Source of the DNA: Ananas comosus
Taxonomy: Eukaryota; Streptophyta; Magnoliopsida; Poales; Bromeliaceae
Assembly (NCBI RefSeq): GCF_001540865.1
Contig: NC_033633.1
Span: forward strand, 4,455,019-4,519,018
Direction of reading: 5' to 3'
Length of the DNA: 64,000 nt
Below the pieces are notes generated by a model, which did not search any database, was not told the DNA's origin, and worked only from the letters and a program-made list of their open reading frames with translations. Position 1 is the stretch's first letter, and every line of letters begins with the position of its first letter. The translations under genes and the position numbers were made by a program. Below, piece by piece: positions 19,848 through 32,800 of this stretch.

Positions 19848-22800
19848 TGTCACGCCCCGGATTCCTCGTTTCCCCGGGTACGCTAACAGACCCACCGTAT
19901 ACATAGAAATTTTTTCTGTATACGAAGCGAAGCTGTACAAGAACCAGAAATCAAACACACTACAACCAGTAGTATAGAGCTGCTAGAAAGGAATAAAACA
20001 TATATAATCACAGTGGTTCAATACATACATAGTATCCGGGTACAAAAATACTCGCTCCAGCGAGATACAACATCCGTATGTAAAGAACCAAAAACTACAA
20101 CTACTTGTAGTTGGTGCTCCTCTAGCTCTGCGACTCGGCTGGAAAGGCTCTAACTCGCAACGCTTTTGCCACGATCAGTCTCAGTAGTAGCAGCAGCCGG
20201 AACAGAAGGCTCTACAAAAGAAGGATAACAAATGGGCGTGAGAACTACTGCAAAAACAAGTAGTCCTAAGTGGGTACCGCCCTCAACTCATCGGTTCACC
20301 CACCAAGTCTACAGATGTATGCTCAAAAGATAGTAAGGGAACCGGAAACAATCTACAGCTACATGCCACTATACTATCATGATCCGACACTACTATCTGT
20401 AGAATAAGACAAGCTCTCACCCAATCTCACTAGGGACTGTAAACATACCGTCCCAGGAACTGTGAATACACCCGTCCCGCCTGTCGAAGCTATACAGCTA
20501 CCTCCGCACTAAGCAGTCCATGGAGAGCAAGTCCAAACAGGACACAACGACACCAACACAAACGCACAAAGTCCGACTCCGGAGTGGCACTCGTGGGCGC
20601 TACCCAACCAAGTATGCAAGCGTATCTCTGTCGAGCTCAATCAGGCTCTCACAAGCTAAGATCCAAGTAAATAGGGTCCAACTGGTCTAACAACCAACTC
20701 ACGTGCCCTCGGCATAATCTGATGCAACAACAGCAATCTAGGTCCACCGTCAACCTCAACGGCACCCGACAGTCCGGAACAGTCTAAACACTGCTGTAAA
20801 AATAAGCTCGGCATCTCAGCCCGAGCGTAAATACATTCTACACTATTCTGAATATCCACCACCCCCAAACTGCGGTGATACAAACAAACTACGGCTTCTA
20901 GAGCTAAATCTGGTAGTTTTAACATATGACAGTGTAGAAACGCTAGTTTTCTCCTAAGTCAATTCCAAGTCCAATATGTATAATTTATCTAACTTACTAC
21001 AGTATGCTCCAAATTTAAATTTTATTTAACATACTAATCAATGAATTCGAGCTAAAAATATGATATACAATTGCTGAAAATATACATGTTGACTATGCGT
21101 ACACTTAGGAGGAGAATCCAATGATTAACCCACCTTAAGCGCTAAATCCACGGCAGCGAGGAGTCGCCGGAATTCCTGTCAGTCTCTGCCACAACCAGCA
21201 ACCAAACAAATCCAAGGTCTACACAAAATCCACCAAAAATCTATCAATACTCTAAAAATTCAGCACTTAAGCTAATATCATCCAATTCCAATGTCAACTT
21301 TACCTTCCAAAGCTCAAATCAGATGAAGGAAGGTCCCAAAACCAGTGGGCTGTGCTGGAGTATCAAGCTTTGGTTCACAACCCAGCTCCTTCAAAGAATT
21401 GCTCCAAGAAAATCACAACAAACTCATTTTCAGCTCAAACCTCCAGCAGCAGAGAAGAATGCGAAAATAACTGAGCTAACCTTAACCAAATTCTGTTAAT
21501 TTAGGCTCCATGAATTTTTCTTAAAGTCTAGAATCCAACAAACCAAGTTTCGTGGTAAATGGAGCTTCCTACATCGTACACGAGTCGAAACACCGAAGGT
21601 CGCCGCTAGAAAACTGCTAGAACTGCAGCCCTCTAGTTGAAAGTGCACAAATTGGAGGAATTGAAGCAATTTGAGGTGTTAGTAGGGGTGGAACTGGGCC
21701 GGGCTTGGATCGGGTAATACTATGCCCAAGCCCGGCCCAAAAAAAAATGTTGGGCTTCGGGTCGGGCTTTTACCCAATTTTGTATAAGGCCTGGCCCAAG
21801 CCCAAGCCCAATGCCCAATACCCATCGGGCTTTGTGAAGGCCCATTTTATACATTTATCATATAATACATAAATACTTTTATTTGTATAATAATATGTAC
21901 CATATATTTACTCATAGATATGTATAATTAATTAATTATATAGAATAATACTATTTATTATATCCTAATATGAAACTAAATATTTTGTTAATATATAATA
22001 TATCCTCATATATATATATAAGTATATACCATTAATAACACTATATACTATATATGATATAATATATAATTTATTCTTTTTATAAAAAAATATTATATAT
22101 ATATATATATATAATTAAATATTTTATTTTAATAATTAATATATCGGGCTTTTGGGTCAGGCTCGGGCCGGGCTTGGACATGCCCAAATAGGCCCAAAAT
22201 TTTTTCGGGCCTAAATTTTGAAGCCCGGCCCGAACCCAAAGTTAAATTTTTAATACCCAAAGCCCGGCCCAAATATGGCCCATCAGGCCGGGCCTTGTTT
22301 AGGCCCGGGCCCAGTTCCACCCCTAGGTGTTAGATACAATTCTAAACTTCACTGTGAAGAAAGGATGAAAAGGGTTCACTGGAGGTGTACATAGCCTATT
22401 TATAGGGAGGTGAAAAGACAAGATAAGCCCTAAGAACTCCAAACACAAAACTGCTGCCCCTGCAGAAATCCCCACTTTCGGGCGCCCAAAACATACATCT
22501 GTGCGTCCAGAAATCTCCAGGCTATACAAAAGCTTCCCATTGGTTCCTCCGCCGTGGTGTGCTGCGCCCATAACCGGCTCCGGTGGACCTCACCTACCAC
22601 CAGCCACGTGTCAGCGCAAACGATACTCCCGAAGTGAATTTTCGGACCCACTTCTGGACGCCCGAAACTAGGATCCGAATTGGCTTTCAGTTCTGCTCAG
22701 TTCTGCACTCAAGTTCTGGGCGATCGAAACCTTGTTCTGGACGCCCGAATCTGGCAAAACTCCAGTTTTGCTTATTTGAGTGCGCCGAGTCCATTTCTAC

Positions 22801-22906
22801 ATCCATTTCGTGCAGAATTAACTCCAACTCAGTCCGACACTCTCCAGATGTGTCGACCAGTCACTAATACTGTAGCTAATTCTATTCAAACTTCTGGAAC
22901 ACTACA
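19848..22906 (-). mobile_element. Solo LTR of the TGTCACGCCCC family, carrying a nested MITE
   Basis: It begins TGTCACGCCCCGG, ends AACACTACA, and is flanked by a perfect CTTAC duplication (19843-19847 and 22907-22911). No internal retroelement sequence is present, so this is a solo LTR formed by LTR-LTR recombination. Subtracting the hAT MITE and its duplicated target leaves about 2.4 kb, similar to the 2.5-kb LTR at 14128-16644. All ORFs inside are fortuitous. Confidence 0.85.
21683..22325. mobile_element. hAT-type MITE nested in the solo LTR
   Basis: The terminal inverted repeats TAGGGGTGGAACTGGGCC and GGGCCCAGTTCCACCCCTA are flanked by a perfect 8-bp duplication GGTGTTAG (21675-21682 and 22326-22333), the hallmark of hAT elements. 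The subterminal regions are rich in GGGCCGGGCTT/AAGCCCGGCCC, and the centre (21850-22140) is AT-only sequence. No transposase is present. Confidence 0.92.
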
Positions 22907-22911
22907 CTTAC

Positions 22912-23278
22912 ATAAAAACTAACTCTTGACGTTAACACTTCTGTTCTCAAACATTTGAAAATTATAATTGTAATATTTCTTCTCTAATTTCCTTTTTTTT
23001 TTTGGTAAATTTATTATTTTATAAGCGTATAAAATTACCTTTTGTATTCTAGACTCGGGTTTTCTTGAAAATTCAACAAGAAGTAAACAAGAAAAACAAA
23101 TTCTGAGAACAAAGGCGTAATATCCATAATAATATCAGACGTCAAGTCTACCTCGCGTGAGTTAAACATGACATTTCAATTGGGCTGATGCAAAAAAAAC
23201 CCAATAGGCATAATAGGCCCAGTAGACCAAGTCGTCAGTACTTGGGTTAAAGAGTATATCTTTATAGTGATTCCAAGG
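22912..23278. other. Spacer without recognisable feature
   Basis: This is an AT-rich spacer between the solo LTR and the next MITE. No gene or repeat is apparent. Confidence 0.5.
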
Positions 23279-23935
23279 GTATGTTTGGTTGGCCAAAAGT
23301 GAAGCACCGAAAATAATATTTTAAAAAGTGATCTCATATCGATTGTTTGCGTTGCGAAAATAAATATAAAAGTCACTTTACAAAAGTGGACTAATTAAGT
23401 GAATTATAATTAAATCTTATATTTTTTACTTCGGCTCAAAAAATGTAAAGTGGACTGATTAAATGAATTATAATTAAATCTTATATTTTTTACTTCGGCT
23501 CAAAAAATGTAAAGTGGACTGATTAAATGAATTATAATTAAATCTTATATTTTTTACTTCGGCTCAAAAAATTCGAAAGTCACCAAAATTACAAAGCTTA
23601 ACTAAAATGATATATTTGGTCTTAAATTTTAAATTATGAATTAAAATTTGAAGAAATGTTTTTAAATTTTAATTATAAATTCAACTCGATTTAAGTTTAA
23701 ATTTAAATTTTAAGAATAAAATTTTAAATTCCAAATTTAAATTTTTAATTTAAATTATGAGTATAAGTCGTTTGTTTATATTTTCACTTTTTTTACTATA
23801 ATTAAAGAATCAAAATTATAAAATTATAGTTTTCATGTTTCACTCTATAGCTATCTAAATAATCGAATTGAAAAGAAAAAAAAAATGAGTTTTTTCAATT
23901 CAGCCACTTTTGGATAACTAAACGTCGCTCTAATA
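23279..23935. mobile_element. MITE-like element with imperfect TIRs
   Basis: The left end GTATGTTTGGTTGGCCAAAAG and the right end CTTTTGGATAACTAAACG are imperfect inverted repeats with AT-rich subterminal sequence. No clear target duplication is visible, so the borders are approximate and the superfamily is unassigned. It contains a three-copy 64-bp tandem repeat. Confidence 0.55.
23386..23577 (+). repeat. Three tandem copies of a 64-bp unit
   Basis: Copies start at 23386, 23450 and 23514, each running from GTGGACT to GGCTCAAAAAAT. The second and third are almost identical and the first has a few changes. This is a local expansion in the MITE-like element. Confidence 0.9.
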
Positions 23936-24130
23936 ACAATCAAAACAGTAACCTCAGCAGCACCAAAAAGAAATATTCCTTACCACTCACAAACGACTGT
24001 AAAAACACACCTATAAAGTTGCACTCATGGCGCCCCGCATGCATTTTCTTTGGACTCGAAAGAGTTGATTTAGGGGAGAAAAAAAAAAAGATGGAAGAAA
24101 CTACCAAATGCCTTAGAACGGATTCATTAT

Positions 24131-26218
24131 TTACGCGGCCACAGAGGGATCGAGCACGTGGCCCATGAATAACACCGCTTCGGTTGTGTCCTCCCTGATC
24201 AAGAAAAAGAACGGGTGATCAGCAACGAAGTCCGGAGGAGGACGAGGCGCCCTGCAACAACCCTCAAGCATCATGAAAGAAGCGGCGGCTGCTTCGGTTC
24301 CTTCCTCATTAACTTCGATGAAAGATTTGTGCAAAATCAATGTTCGGGCGATGGGTGAATCGGCTATTTCAGTCAGGCCCCCGTCCCCACAGAAGAGCAA
24401 ATGTACTCCCATCTCTTTTAGAACTCGAGGTGCATCCAACCCGCAAGATATTTTGAATTTGGGGATCTTCAACTCTCCCAATTTGACCTCCCGCTTCGGG
24501 AGATGGCGGTTTAGGAACTCGGGATCGGAACTCAACTTATCAATTAAACTCCATAGCCCATCTCGATCGTCGGGCAAGAAAATATACATGGAAAATTGTC
24601 TCCTATCATTCCCTTTTCTATATGGAAGCCTTTGTCTCCTATCATTCCGTTTTCTATACGGAAGCCTGAGCACTTTGAAGTCATCGAATGAAGACATGAA
24701 CTGCATTTCCGGATTCGTCATGAAGGGCACTAGCACAGAATTTCCGTTGAGCAAGTGGAACTCACCGTCTTCCGTTCCTGATGCGTCGAATCTATCAGCC
24801 CAAGCCCCTTTAAAGTAAATAGCATTACCGAGCACCACCCTAGTGAATTGGTTGATAGCTCTACCGGAAATCATACTCTTTGTAAGACCATTTGTTGCCG
24901 AACTAATCCATGAGTTAATTTGATCAGTAATTTCATCAGCCTAAATTAATAGGAAAGAAAAAAAATATTAATAAACAAATACAGCAGCGTTCAGATTGGC
25001 TTAGAAAAAAGGGGGGAAAAACCGAATCTGCAACACTGGTTTACCTGCCAACAATTTTACTGATAAGTAAAATTAGCAGCAGAAGAAATATTTTTGTCTT
25101 TTAAAAAATTAAATAAGTATTATTTATTGAAGTTGATTTGCAAAACCGAGACTAACAAAAAAATCAATATAATTCCAGCTTAATCAATACCCAGAATCCT
25201 TAATTCCTTATCATTCCAAATTCAGGATAGATAACTAGAGGGGTGGCAAAAGGATAAAAATAAAAAAAAAAAAAAGAAAGAAAGAAAGAAAAAGTTCAGT
25301 TACAGAAAGATTAGTATGCATGGACTGAAGTGAGAATTTATGGCAAGATATATAACAAAACTGGAAGAGAAACATATTCACCACTGTTCAGCTGCCTCAA
25401 ATTCAAGAATACTAAAAACAAAAACTTAGAATCTTCTTCACAATATCAGAGGGGTTTGTTCACTGCGAACTTAAGCTGTTGGATTGGTCTCTGCGATTGC
25501 GATTGCGATTTGATATAGCATCAGAACCATTTCCATTTCTAATCTAGTTTCTTCTGCTTCAATTTCAACCTAGATTCAGTTAGATTCAATTCGACCTTGT
25601 TAGCGGGGGCATGTTAAAATAGACACCATATATGGTTCTCACCATTCCTCTACCTGCCAGACTAATAATCTTTTATGTTGATCCGATCCCCCTAAGACAT
25701 GCATATTCAAGCTAAAACCCCACAGAAACCCTAATAACTCGAGAAACGAACAACAAAAAGAAAAAGAAAAAGGAAAAGGAAAAAGAAAAAAGGAACAAAA
25801 ATCATAGAGCATGGATTCGAACCTTGGTTTGGAAATCGACGGATTGGATCTCCGCCTTGTAAGCGGAGGCGGCGATCTCCGCGAACGCGGCCTGGAGGGA
25901 GAGGGAGGCGTCGACCCACACCCCGTTCGCGAAGGAGACGCGGGGCCCACCGCCGGCGGAGGCGTCGGCTAGGACGCGGCCGACGACGCGGGCGGCGAGG
26001 GTGGCGACGTCGTCAGCGGTGGCGCCGGGGCAGAGCACGGCGAGGAGCTCGTCGAGGGCGGGGCCTCGCGTCCCCGCCGCGGCGAGGCTGAGGAGCGCGT
26101 GCAGGGAGAGCGGCGAGAACGCGAAGTTGGCGCCCTTCTTCGACTCGGCGGCGGCCACGCGCTGCGCGAGGCGCAGGGCGAACGCGGTTTGGTGGGCGAC
26201 GAACTCGCTCAGGCTCAT
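24131..26218 (-). CDS. Plant serpin (two exons, 401 aa)
   Basis: Exon 1 (26218-25823) encodes 132 residues and exon 2 (24940-24131) encodes 269. The 882-bp intron has GT-AG ends and phase 0. Exon 1 carries the serpin start (FVAHQTAFALRLAQRV) and NFAFSPLSLHALLSL; exon 2 has NSWISSATNG, LGNAIYFKGAW, the hinge NEEGTEAAAAS (about 343-353) and the closing DFVADHPFFFLI...FMGHVLDP. Plant serpins are suicide inhibitors of proteases, mainly cytosolic or vacuolar. The reactive loop here (FMMLEGCCRAPRPPP) lacks the Leu-Arg seen in ZX serpins, so target specificity is unknown. A 36-bp tandem duplication adds 12 residues; without it the length would be the usual 389. An in-frame ATG at 26302 would add 28 residues, but the 26218 start fits the family better. 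Confidence 0.9.
24598..24669 (-). repeat. 36-bp in-frame tandem duplication in the serpin gene
   Basis: Units 24598-24633 and 24634-24669 differ at only a few positions and encode RLPYRKGNDRRQ and RLPYRKRNDRRQ in tandem. The insertion sits in the segment before the strand FSMYIFLP of the serpin fold. Confidence 0.92.
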
Positions 26219-26980
26219 CGCGCGAATCGCCTTCTTCGGGGCGAAGCGCGTTTCCGGAAGCGGCGGCGGAGGAGGAGAAGATGCTAAGCGTCTCGTACTC
26301 ATCAGCACACGAGGACGGAGGGAGGAGGAAAGAGACGAGACGAAAGAGCGCGACGCGGAGAACCTGCCTCCTTTCAAAGAGAGAGAGAGGGGTCCAAAAC
26401 ACACAAGAAAAAAAATTAATGCGCACTCGCGGCTGATTATTTTTAGAGCGAAAATATAAAGTAGGGGACCGGTAATTTTGTTGATCATTCCCCTGCCGAA
26501 ATCACAGCGATTCTCATTTTCCAAATATCTGCTTCAAAATTTTTTTCTTTTTTTTCAGAAACAAATTTATTTTAAAATTTGAAAGGAAAAATTACTAATT
26601 GTACGTAATACTGATCTGACGGTTAATTTGCATCTCGCCAAGTTGTATAGTTTCAGCTCTATCCTTATTCTGGTGGACAAAACTGGGCGCCCAAGCTTTA
26701 CCTTTTCTGTTTATTTCCAGAGCTACGTGCTCATCTCCACTTTTTTGAATTTTTTTATAAAATAGTTTTTTAAAATTTTATTATTTGTGAAACAATTCTG
26801 TTAAAATAGTATTTAATTACTATTAATATAATAATATAAAATAATAAAAATTATTATGTGATGATAAAAAAAAATATTCTAATTAATATTATATTTTTTT
26901 TAACAAATAAAGAAATATACTATCGATCTTATTTGTAATAATACATATTAAAGTACAAAAGTTAGAGAAACAAAATTATG
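26219..26980. other. Serpin 5' region and spacer
   Basis: GC-rich sequence upstream of the chosen serpin start (to about 26400) probably holds its 5' UTR and includes a GAGAGAGAG run. Beyond that is AT-rich spacer with no gene. A long minus-strand ORF through this region is merely an upstream extension of the serpin exon. Confidence 0.5.
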
Positions 26981-27450
26981 GGCCAAAATAAATGCTGAGG
27001 TAAAGAGCAAAATTCAACACTGCTCTATTATCTAGTTAATTGGTATAATTTGTTAATTGGTATAATTTGATTTAATTTGATTTAATAGTGTTTCCTAATA
27101 AAATTGTTATTCTATATTTGAGCATAATTATAATAATAGCGTTTAATAGTGTTCCCTACTAAAATTCTAGTTAATTGTATATATAATTATATTTAATCGG
27201 TATAATTTGATTTAATTTGATTTAATAGTATTTCTTAATAAAATTCTTGTTAATTGTATATATAATTATATTTAATTGGTATAATTTAATTTAATTTGAT
27301 TTTATATTTAATTGGTGTAATTTGTTAATTGGTATAATTTGAATTAATTTGATCTAATAGTGTTTCCTAATAAAGTTGTTATTCTATATTTGAGTATAAT
27401 TATAATAATAGTGTTTAATAGTGTTTCCTAATAAAATTGATATTCTTTTT
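26980..27450. repeat. AT-rich imperfect direct repeats
   Basis: Blocks such as TTAATTGGTATAATTTGATTT, shortened here to TTAATTGGTATAATTTG, and AATAGTGTTTCCTAATAAA recur four or five times over 450 bp. This is a decayed tandem duplication with no coding content. Confidence 0.7.
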
Positions 27451-27559
27451 TTGAGTTTGACACGTGACAAGCATATGAAAGACACGTGGCAGTTTTACAC
27501 AAAGGGTTCTACTTTAGTATATAGTAAATAGATAGATTATATTTGAAAAACTAATCTTT

Positions 27560-28300
27560 TTTTTTGCCGGAGGGAGCAATTTTTTTAAAAACAGTGAATG
27601 ATTCACCGACTTCATAAAGACGGTGAAAGATTCACCGCCTTCCTAATTTCTCACAAAAATAGTGAATCATTCACCGTCTTTCACTTATTTACTATTTCTT
27701 TTTATATCTCATATATAATCCTAACAAACACATAATATTTCAACAAATTATATATAATTTTAACAATCTGAAAATTCTAATAATTTATCCATACAATTCT
27801 AACATTCAAAAAAATCCTACTAATCTATCCATACAATTTTAATAATCAAATATCACATATAATCTTAACAACTTTGAAAATCCTAATAATCTATCCATCC
27901 AATCCTAATTAACAATCAAAAAAATTTTAATAATCTATCCATATAATGCTAACAATCAAAGAATTCTAATATTCCACATACAATCTTAGCAACCTTACTC
28001 TTTTTTTTTCTATTTCCCGTACTATAATATATGTATAATTTTAACAACCTTATTTTTTTCTTTTTTCTAAAAAAATTATGAAGAAGACGTTTCACCGTTT
28101 TAATGAATAGGGGTGGTATTTAAAGTTTTCCCTAATTTTTTAGGTTGCAGTGGAGGCCTACACAAGTTTAATTTCTTGTCTCTCCTCTTCTGTGATTAAT
28201 AAGGCGTGGTTGAAGTGAATTGTGTGTGACGTCCTGCAGTCACGTGATGATCTACAATTACGTTCTACTAGCAATTAACTCCTGCTATGCAAGAATTTAA
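27560..28300. other. AT-rich spacer with CACCGTCTT foldback motifs
   Basis: Several short palindromic motifs (AGTGAATGATTCACCG, GACGGTGAAAGATTCACCG) occur at 27590-27690, and a related one (AAGAAGACGTTTCACCG) at 28080. They may be ends of a degenerate foldback element. The rest is AT-rich with ATCTATCCATA repeats and no gene. Confidence 0.4.
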
Positions 28301-28830
28301 ATGGGTTAATTGCATACAATTTTTTATAAACATATCGAACAACAGATATATTCATACAAATTCAACTTTTATTTTTATCTCTATAAAAGTTCTAATATTT
28401 TCAAATATACCTCTATTGTTAGAATCGGTTAGACAAATACAGTTAATCATAAGTAAAATATTTATCTCTGATTAGTGAATAAGGTAAGTTGACTTTTTTA
28501 CCCTCTTATATTATTTCTGACAGTAGAAAGGAAGAAGATAACTGTTGAAGTTTTTGGAATGATATTTTTGCATAATTCTAATAATTAGGACTTTTGGAGG
28601 GACATATTTGTAATGGTAAAGTTATCATTTCACTTATTTTTTGTTAAAAAATAAATATTTTTTTAACGATAACAAACCAGAGTTGTAAATATGAATATCA
28701 CTAAATTTTTTTTGATTAAACAGGGGTATACCCTATTAATATCACTAAATTTTTGTACGAATAAATATGATAAGTTGAAATTTATAGAGATATATTTGCT
28801 ATTCGAAATGTTTATATAGAGCTTTATTTA
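28300..28830. mobile_element. Degenerate MITE-like inverted-repeat element
   Basis: TATAAACATATCGAACAAC at the left and the complement of CTATTCGAAATGTTTATATA at the right are imperfect inverted repeats of about 40-60 bp around AT-rich DNA. No clear target duplication is seen. A 62-codon ORF within it has no similarity I recognise. Confidence 0.45.
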
Positions 28831-29318
28831 TTTACTTTAGATAGATTTATATATGGACAAGAATTTAGTAAGATCAATGATAGACAAAATCACATAAAAA
28901 GGTTAAAAAAAAGGAAAGAAAAGATATATTTATATTGTGGAACTGAAAAAACAAATTATACGCTTTTCACAATATTTTTTGGGGCAATTTCACCATTAGC
29001 TCTTTCACATATGTAAATATCGTAAATACTCCTGCAAAGTTAAAAATATCATATATATACCCCTTCAAATGCAAAAAAATTATCATAATTAGGTGAAGCC
29101 ATTTTGAAATAGATCCCTTTAACTTTAATTTTTTAACATTAAGAGCCCTTGAAGTTTTAGTTTTTTTTCATTTGGGCTTTACTTGGTTAAAAGTTTTTTA
29201 ATTAAGATCCCTCACACATGAATTTGATACAATTTTAAATTTAGTTGGAAAAAAACACTCATTTTTTAAATTTTTCTACCGTTAGTTCAACCCTTTTGAC
29301 CATTTTCAACTGTCAGTT
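28831..29318. other. AT-rich spacer
   Basis: No gene or definite element is seen. The final five bases CAGTT (29314-29318) are the probable left target duplication of the following retrotransposon. Confidence 0.5.
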
Positions 29319-29763
29319 TGATACACTTCCACTATCCCAAAAGAAAGCTCCAGAGTTAAAATGTCAAATGGATTAGTGGAACCGGCTAAGCATAGTAATT
29401 GAGCCACTAAATAAAACCGCCCTTGAGGTCATTGGAGTCAGATGAAGCAGAATCATCTCAACCACCTATTTGTATAACTACCTTAACTGCCAAGTGTCCA
29501 CAATGTTATTCTTGTACAATTCCTATAAAGGGGATGAGATATAATAACTGATTTCATAGCATATAAACAAATTAATTATCTTCTCGTCTTCTCTCTTTCT
29601 CTCTTTCTCTCTCCCTCTCCCTCTCCCTCTCTCTCTCCCTCTCTCTTTCTCCCTCTCTCTATCTTTCTTTCTTTGCTTTCCTCCGTTCTATATTCCTGCC
29701 ATGGTCAAAGCTTCACGATCTTGATTAGGAGCTCTTGTTGAGACCCAAATCACAAGAGTATCA
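29319..29763 (+). repeat. 5' LTR of the 5.4-kb chromovirus
   Basis: It starts TGATACACTTCC and ends AGAGTATCA, 445 bp, including a CT-rich tract at 29585-29670. CCTATAAAGGGG near 29523 is a likely promoter TATA element. Confidence 0.9.
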
Positions 29764-29764
29764 A

Positions 29765-29777
29765 TTGGTATAAGAGC
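29765..29777 (+). other. Primer-binding site (initiator tRNA-Met type)
   Basis: TTGGTATAAGAGC lies one base after the 5' LTR and differs by one base from the canonical TTGGTATCAGAGC. Confidence 0.85.
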
Positions 29778-29803
29778 AACGGTCCTTGGTAGTAGGGCTC
29801 GCC

Positions 29804-32800
29804 ATGGAAACCCGAGGCCAGGAGATAAAGAAGGTGGAGGAGACGCTGCGACAGGTGACCAAGGATACATTACTGTGTCAGGAGCAATCAATCTAGGAAT
29901 TGAAGGATCGGCAAACCCGAGATATAGAAGAAGTTCGCAAGATGTTCGCTGAATTGCACGCATCCATCACCCCTGGAAATGGTCAAGGTCCCGCACCGAT
30001 AGCGCAATCTGAAGGTTACTCTCTTAACAAACCTCAATTTACTTCTAGGTTTACTAAGTTTGAGTTTCCACGATTTGATGGGGAGAATCTCAAGGGGTGG
30101 CTATATCATTGTGAACAAATCTTTGAAATTGATGGAACTTGTGAGGAATCTAAGGTTAGATTAGCTTCCATACACTTAGAGGGTAAGGCTCTTCAATGGC
30201 ATCAAATCTATATGAAATATCGGCTCACACGCTCACATCCAATCTGTGAGGAGTATGTATTAGTTCTCAACACTCGGTTTGGCGGATCTATATGACGACC
30301 CTATGGCTGAACTTAAATCTCTCAAGCAGATGGGCTCGGTAATGGAATACCAAGATAAGTTTGACGTCTTACTCAACCGAGTAGAATTACCTGAAGAATA
30401 TGCAGTGAGTTGTTTTCTTAGCGGGTTAAAAGATGAAATTCAGATTCCGGTGAGAATGTTTCAGCCTCTCACGTTACAAAAGGTGCTCAGTTTAGTGAAG
30501 TTGCAGGAATTGGCCGTGGAAGGTCACAATAAAACCCCCAAGGGTGGAATGACCAGCAGGGAGCAATACAATTGTCTCTTCTGTGACTCCCAAAACCATT
30601 AGTACCTCCAATTATGCCCAGATTCCCAGAACGTAAAGAAATCCTAACCAGCAAGGAGTATTAGGGCCGGCCCATCCATAACAAGGCCTGTAAGGAACAT
30701 CTTTAACATAGAATTTGACGAGAGACGGGTGAAGGGGTTGTGCTTTTGGTGTGAAGAGAAGTACGTCCCGGGCCATCAGTGCAAGAAGAAGCAACTCTAT
30801 AGAATTGAATTGGTAGAGGAAGATCTTCTCGAGGAGCTGAACAGATTTGAAACACCTCTCATGGTAAATGAAGCGAGAATCGAAGTCCTGAGCCCATCAG
30901 CACAAATTTCCCTTCTTGCATTAATAGGCCAAGGCCAATTACCGGATATTAGGACAATGAGACTCTCAGGAACAGTAAGAAATAGAAGGATTAACATCCT
31001 CATTGACTCAGGAAGTACTCATAACTTTCTTGACGCAGCAATAGCCGCTAAACTAGCTAGGGTGCCGAACCGAAGTGGTACAGCCTATGAGAGTCACGGT
31101 AGCTGATGGCAATAGTTTAACTTGTTCTGCCATCTACAAGGCTTTCCAATGGAAGATGCAGGGTACAACCTTTGATACTGATTTACTACTGTTACCACTA
31201 AGGCGCTGTAATATGGTGTTAGGCATCCAATGGCTTATACACTTAGGCCCAATTTTGTGGGATTTCAAACATCTCCGAATGGAATTCCAGTTCAAGGAGC
31301 GGCAGGTAGTGCTAAAGGGATCCCCAGAAGCAAATTTAAAGATGATAGAAGGGAAGGAGCTTCAGAAAATGATATTGGATGGTGCAGTTTGTTCGGCAAT
31401 TCACTTTTGCTCTATACATATGAGTATGCCAGAAGCAGTGCAGGGGTACTTAGGCGAAACAGAATCACATAACTGGAAGCAGATAAGTGAACCCTTTGCT
31501 GAGAAGATACAACAGCTGTTGACAAGGTATTCAACATTATTCAAAGAGCCCCAGGGACTCCCTCCTACCCGGCCATACGATCATAGGATTCCCTTGAAAG
31601 AAGGCACCAATCCAATTAATGTCAGGCCGTATAGATACCCGACATACTAGAAAACAAAGATCGAAAAGTTAGTACGAGAAATGTTGTCGCAAGGGAGTAA
31701 TCAGGCCTAGCAGCAGCCCTTACTCCTCCCCGGTGGTGCTAGTTAAAAAAAAAGACGGGTCGTGGAGAATGTGCATCGATTATAGAGCACTAAACAGCAA
31801 TATCGTCAAGGATAAATTCCCCATACCCTTGGTAGAAGAACTACTAGACAAGCTATATGGCACTGTACTCTTCACCAAACTAGACTTAAGGTCGGGTTAT
31901 CACCAAATCAGAATGCAAGAGGCGGACATCTACAAGACGGCTTTCCGAACCCATGAAGGCCACTACGAGTTCTTAGTGGTGCCATTTGGTCTCACAAACG
32001 CCCCGTCCACATTCCAAGAGTTAATGAACTAGATTTTTAAGCCTTATTTGTGAAAATTTATTCTAGTTTTCTTCAACGATATTTTAGTCTACAGCAAAGG
32101 GGCGGATGAGCATCTACAACACCTTCAAATTACCCTTAATGTCCTGAAGCAGCACTCTCTATACCTCAAAAGGAGGAAATGCACATTTGCTGCCACCCAA
32201 CTGGAGTATTTAGGACACATCATCAGCAAAGAAAGGGTTGCCATGGACGAGGAAAAGGTAGAGACTATCCTGCGATGGCCGCTGCCTTCTACAGTGAAAG
32301 AATTGAGGGGCTTCTTAGGGTTGGCAGATTACTACTGACGCTTTGTTAAGGATTTTGGAAAAATCAGCAAACCCTTGCATGAGATGCTAGGAAAGGATGG
32401 GTTTCAATGGAGTGAAGCAGGATGTCAGGCTTTTAATCAGCTGAAAACAGCCGTCGCTACTGCCCCAGTGTTGGCACTACCCGATTTCTCTACGGAGTTT
32501 ACCATCGAAACAGATGCTTCAGGGATTGGAGTTGGCGCAATCCTATTACAAAAGGGTAGACCAATAGCCTTCATGAGTAAACCATTATCAATTAGAAATA
32601 GACAACTCTCAGCTTATGAAAGAGAAATGTTAGCAATAGTGATCGCCGTGCAGAAATGGAGACCCTATTTGGTCGAAAGACACTTCAAGATCAAAACTGA
32701 TCACCAAAGTCTAAAATACTTAATGGAACAAAGAATTTCCACCCCTAGTCAACAAAAATGGGTCTCTAAGCTGATGGGTTATGACTATGAATTAGTGTAC

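Noticed and set aside
26013..26459. Long plus and minus ORFs overlapping the serpin first exon
   Set aside because: Shadow frames of GC-rich coding sequence; the serpin frame has the homology.
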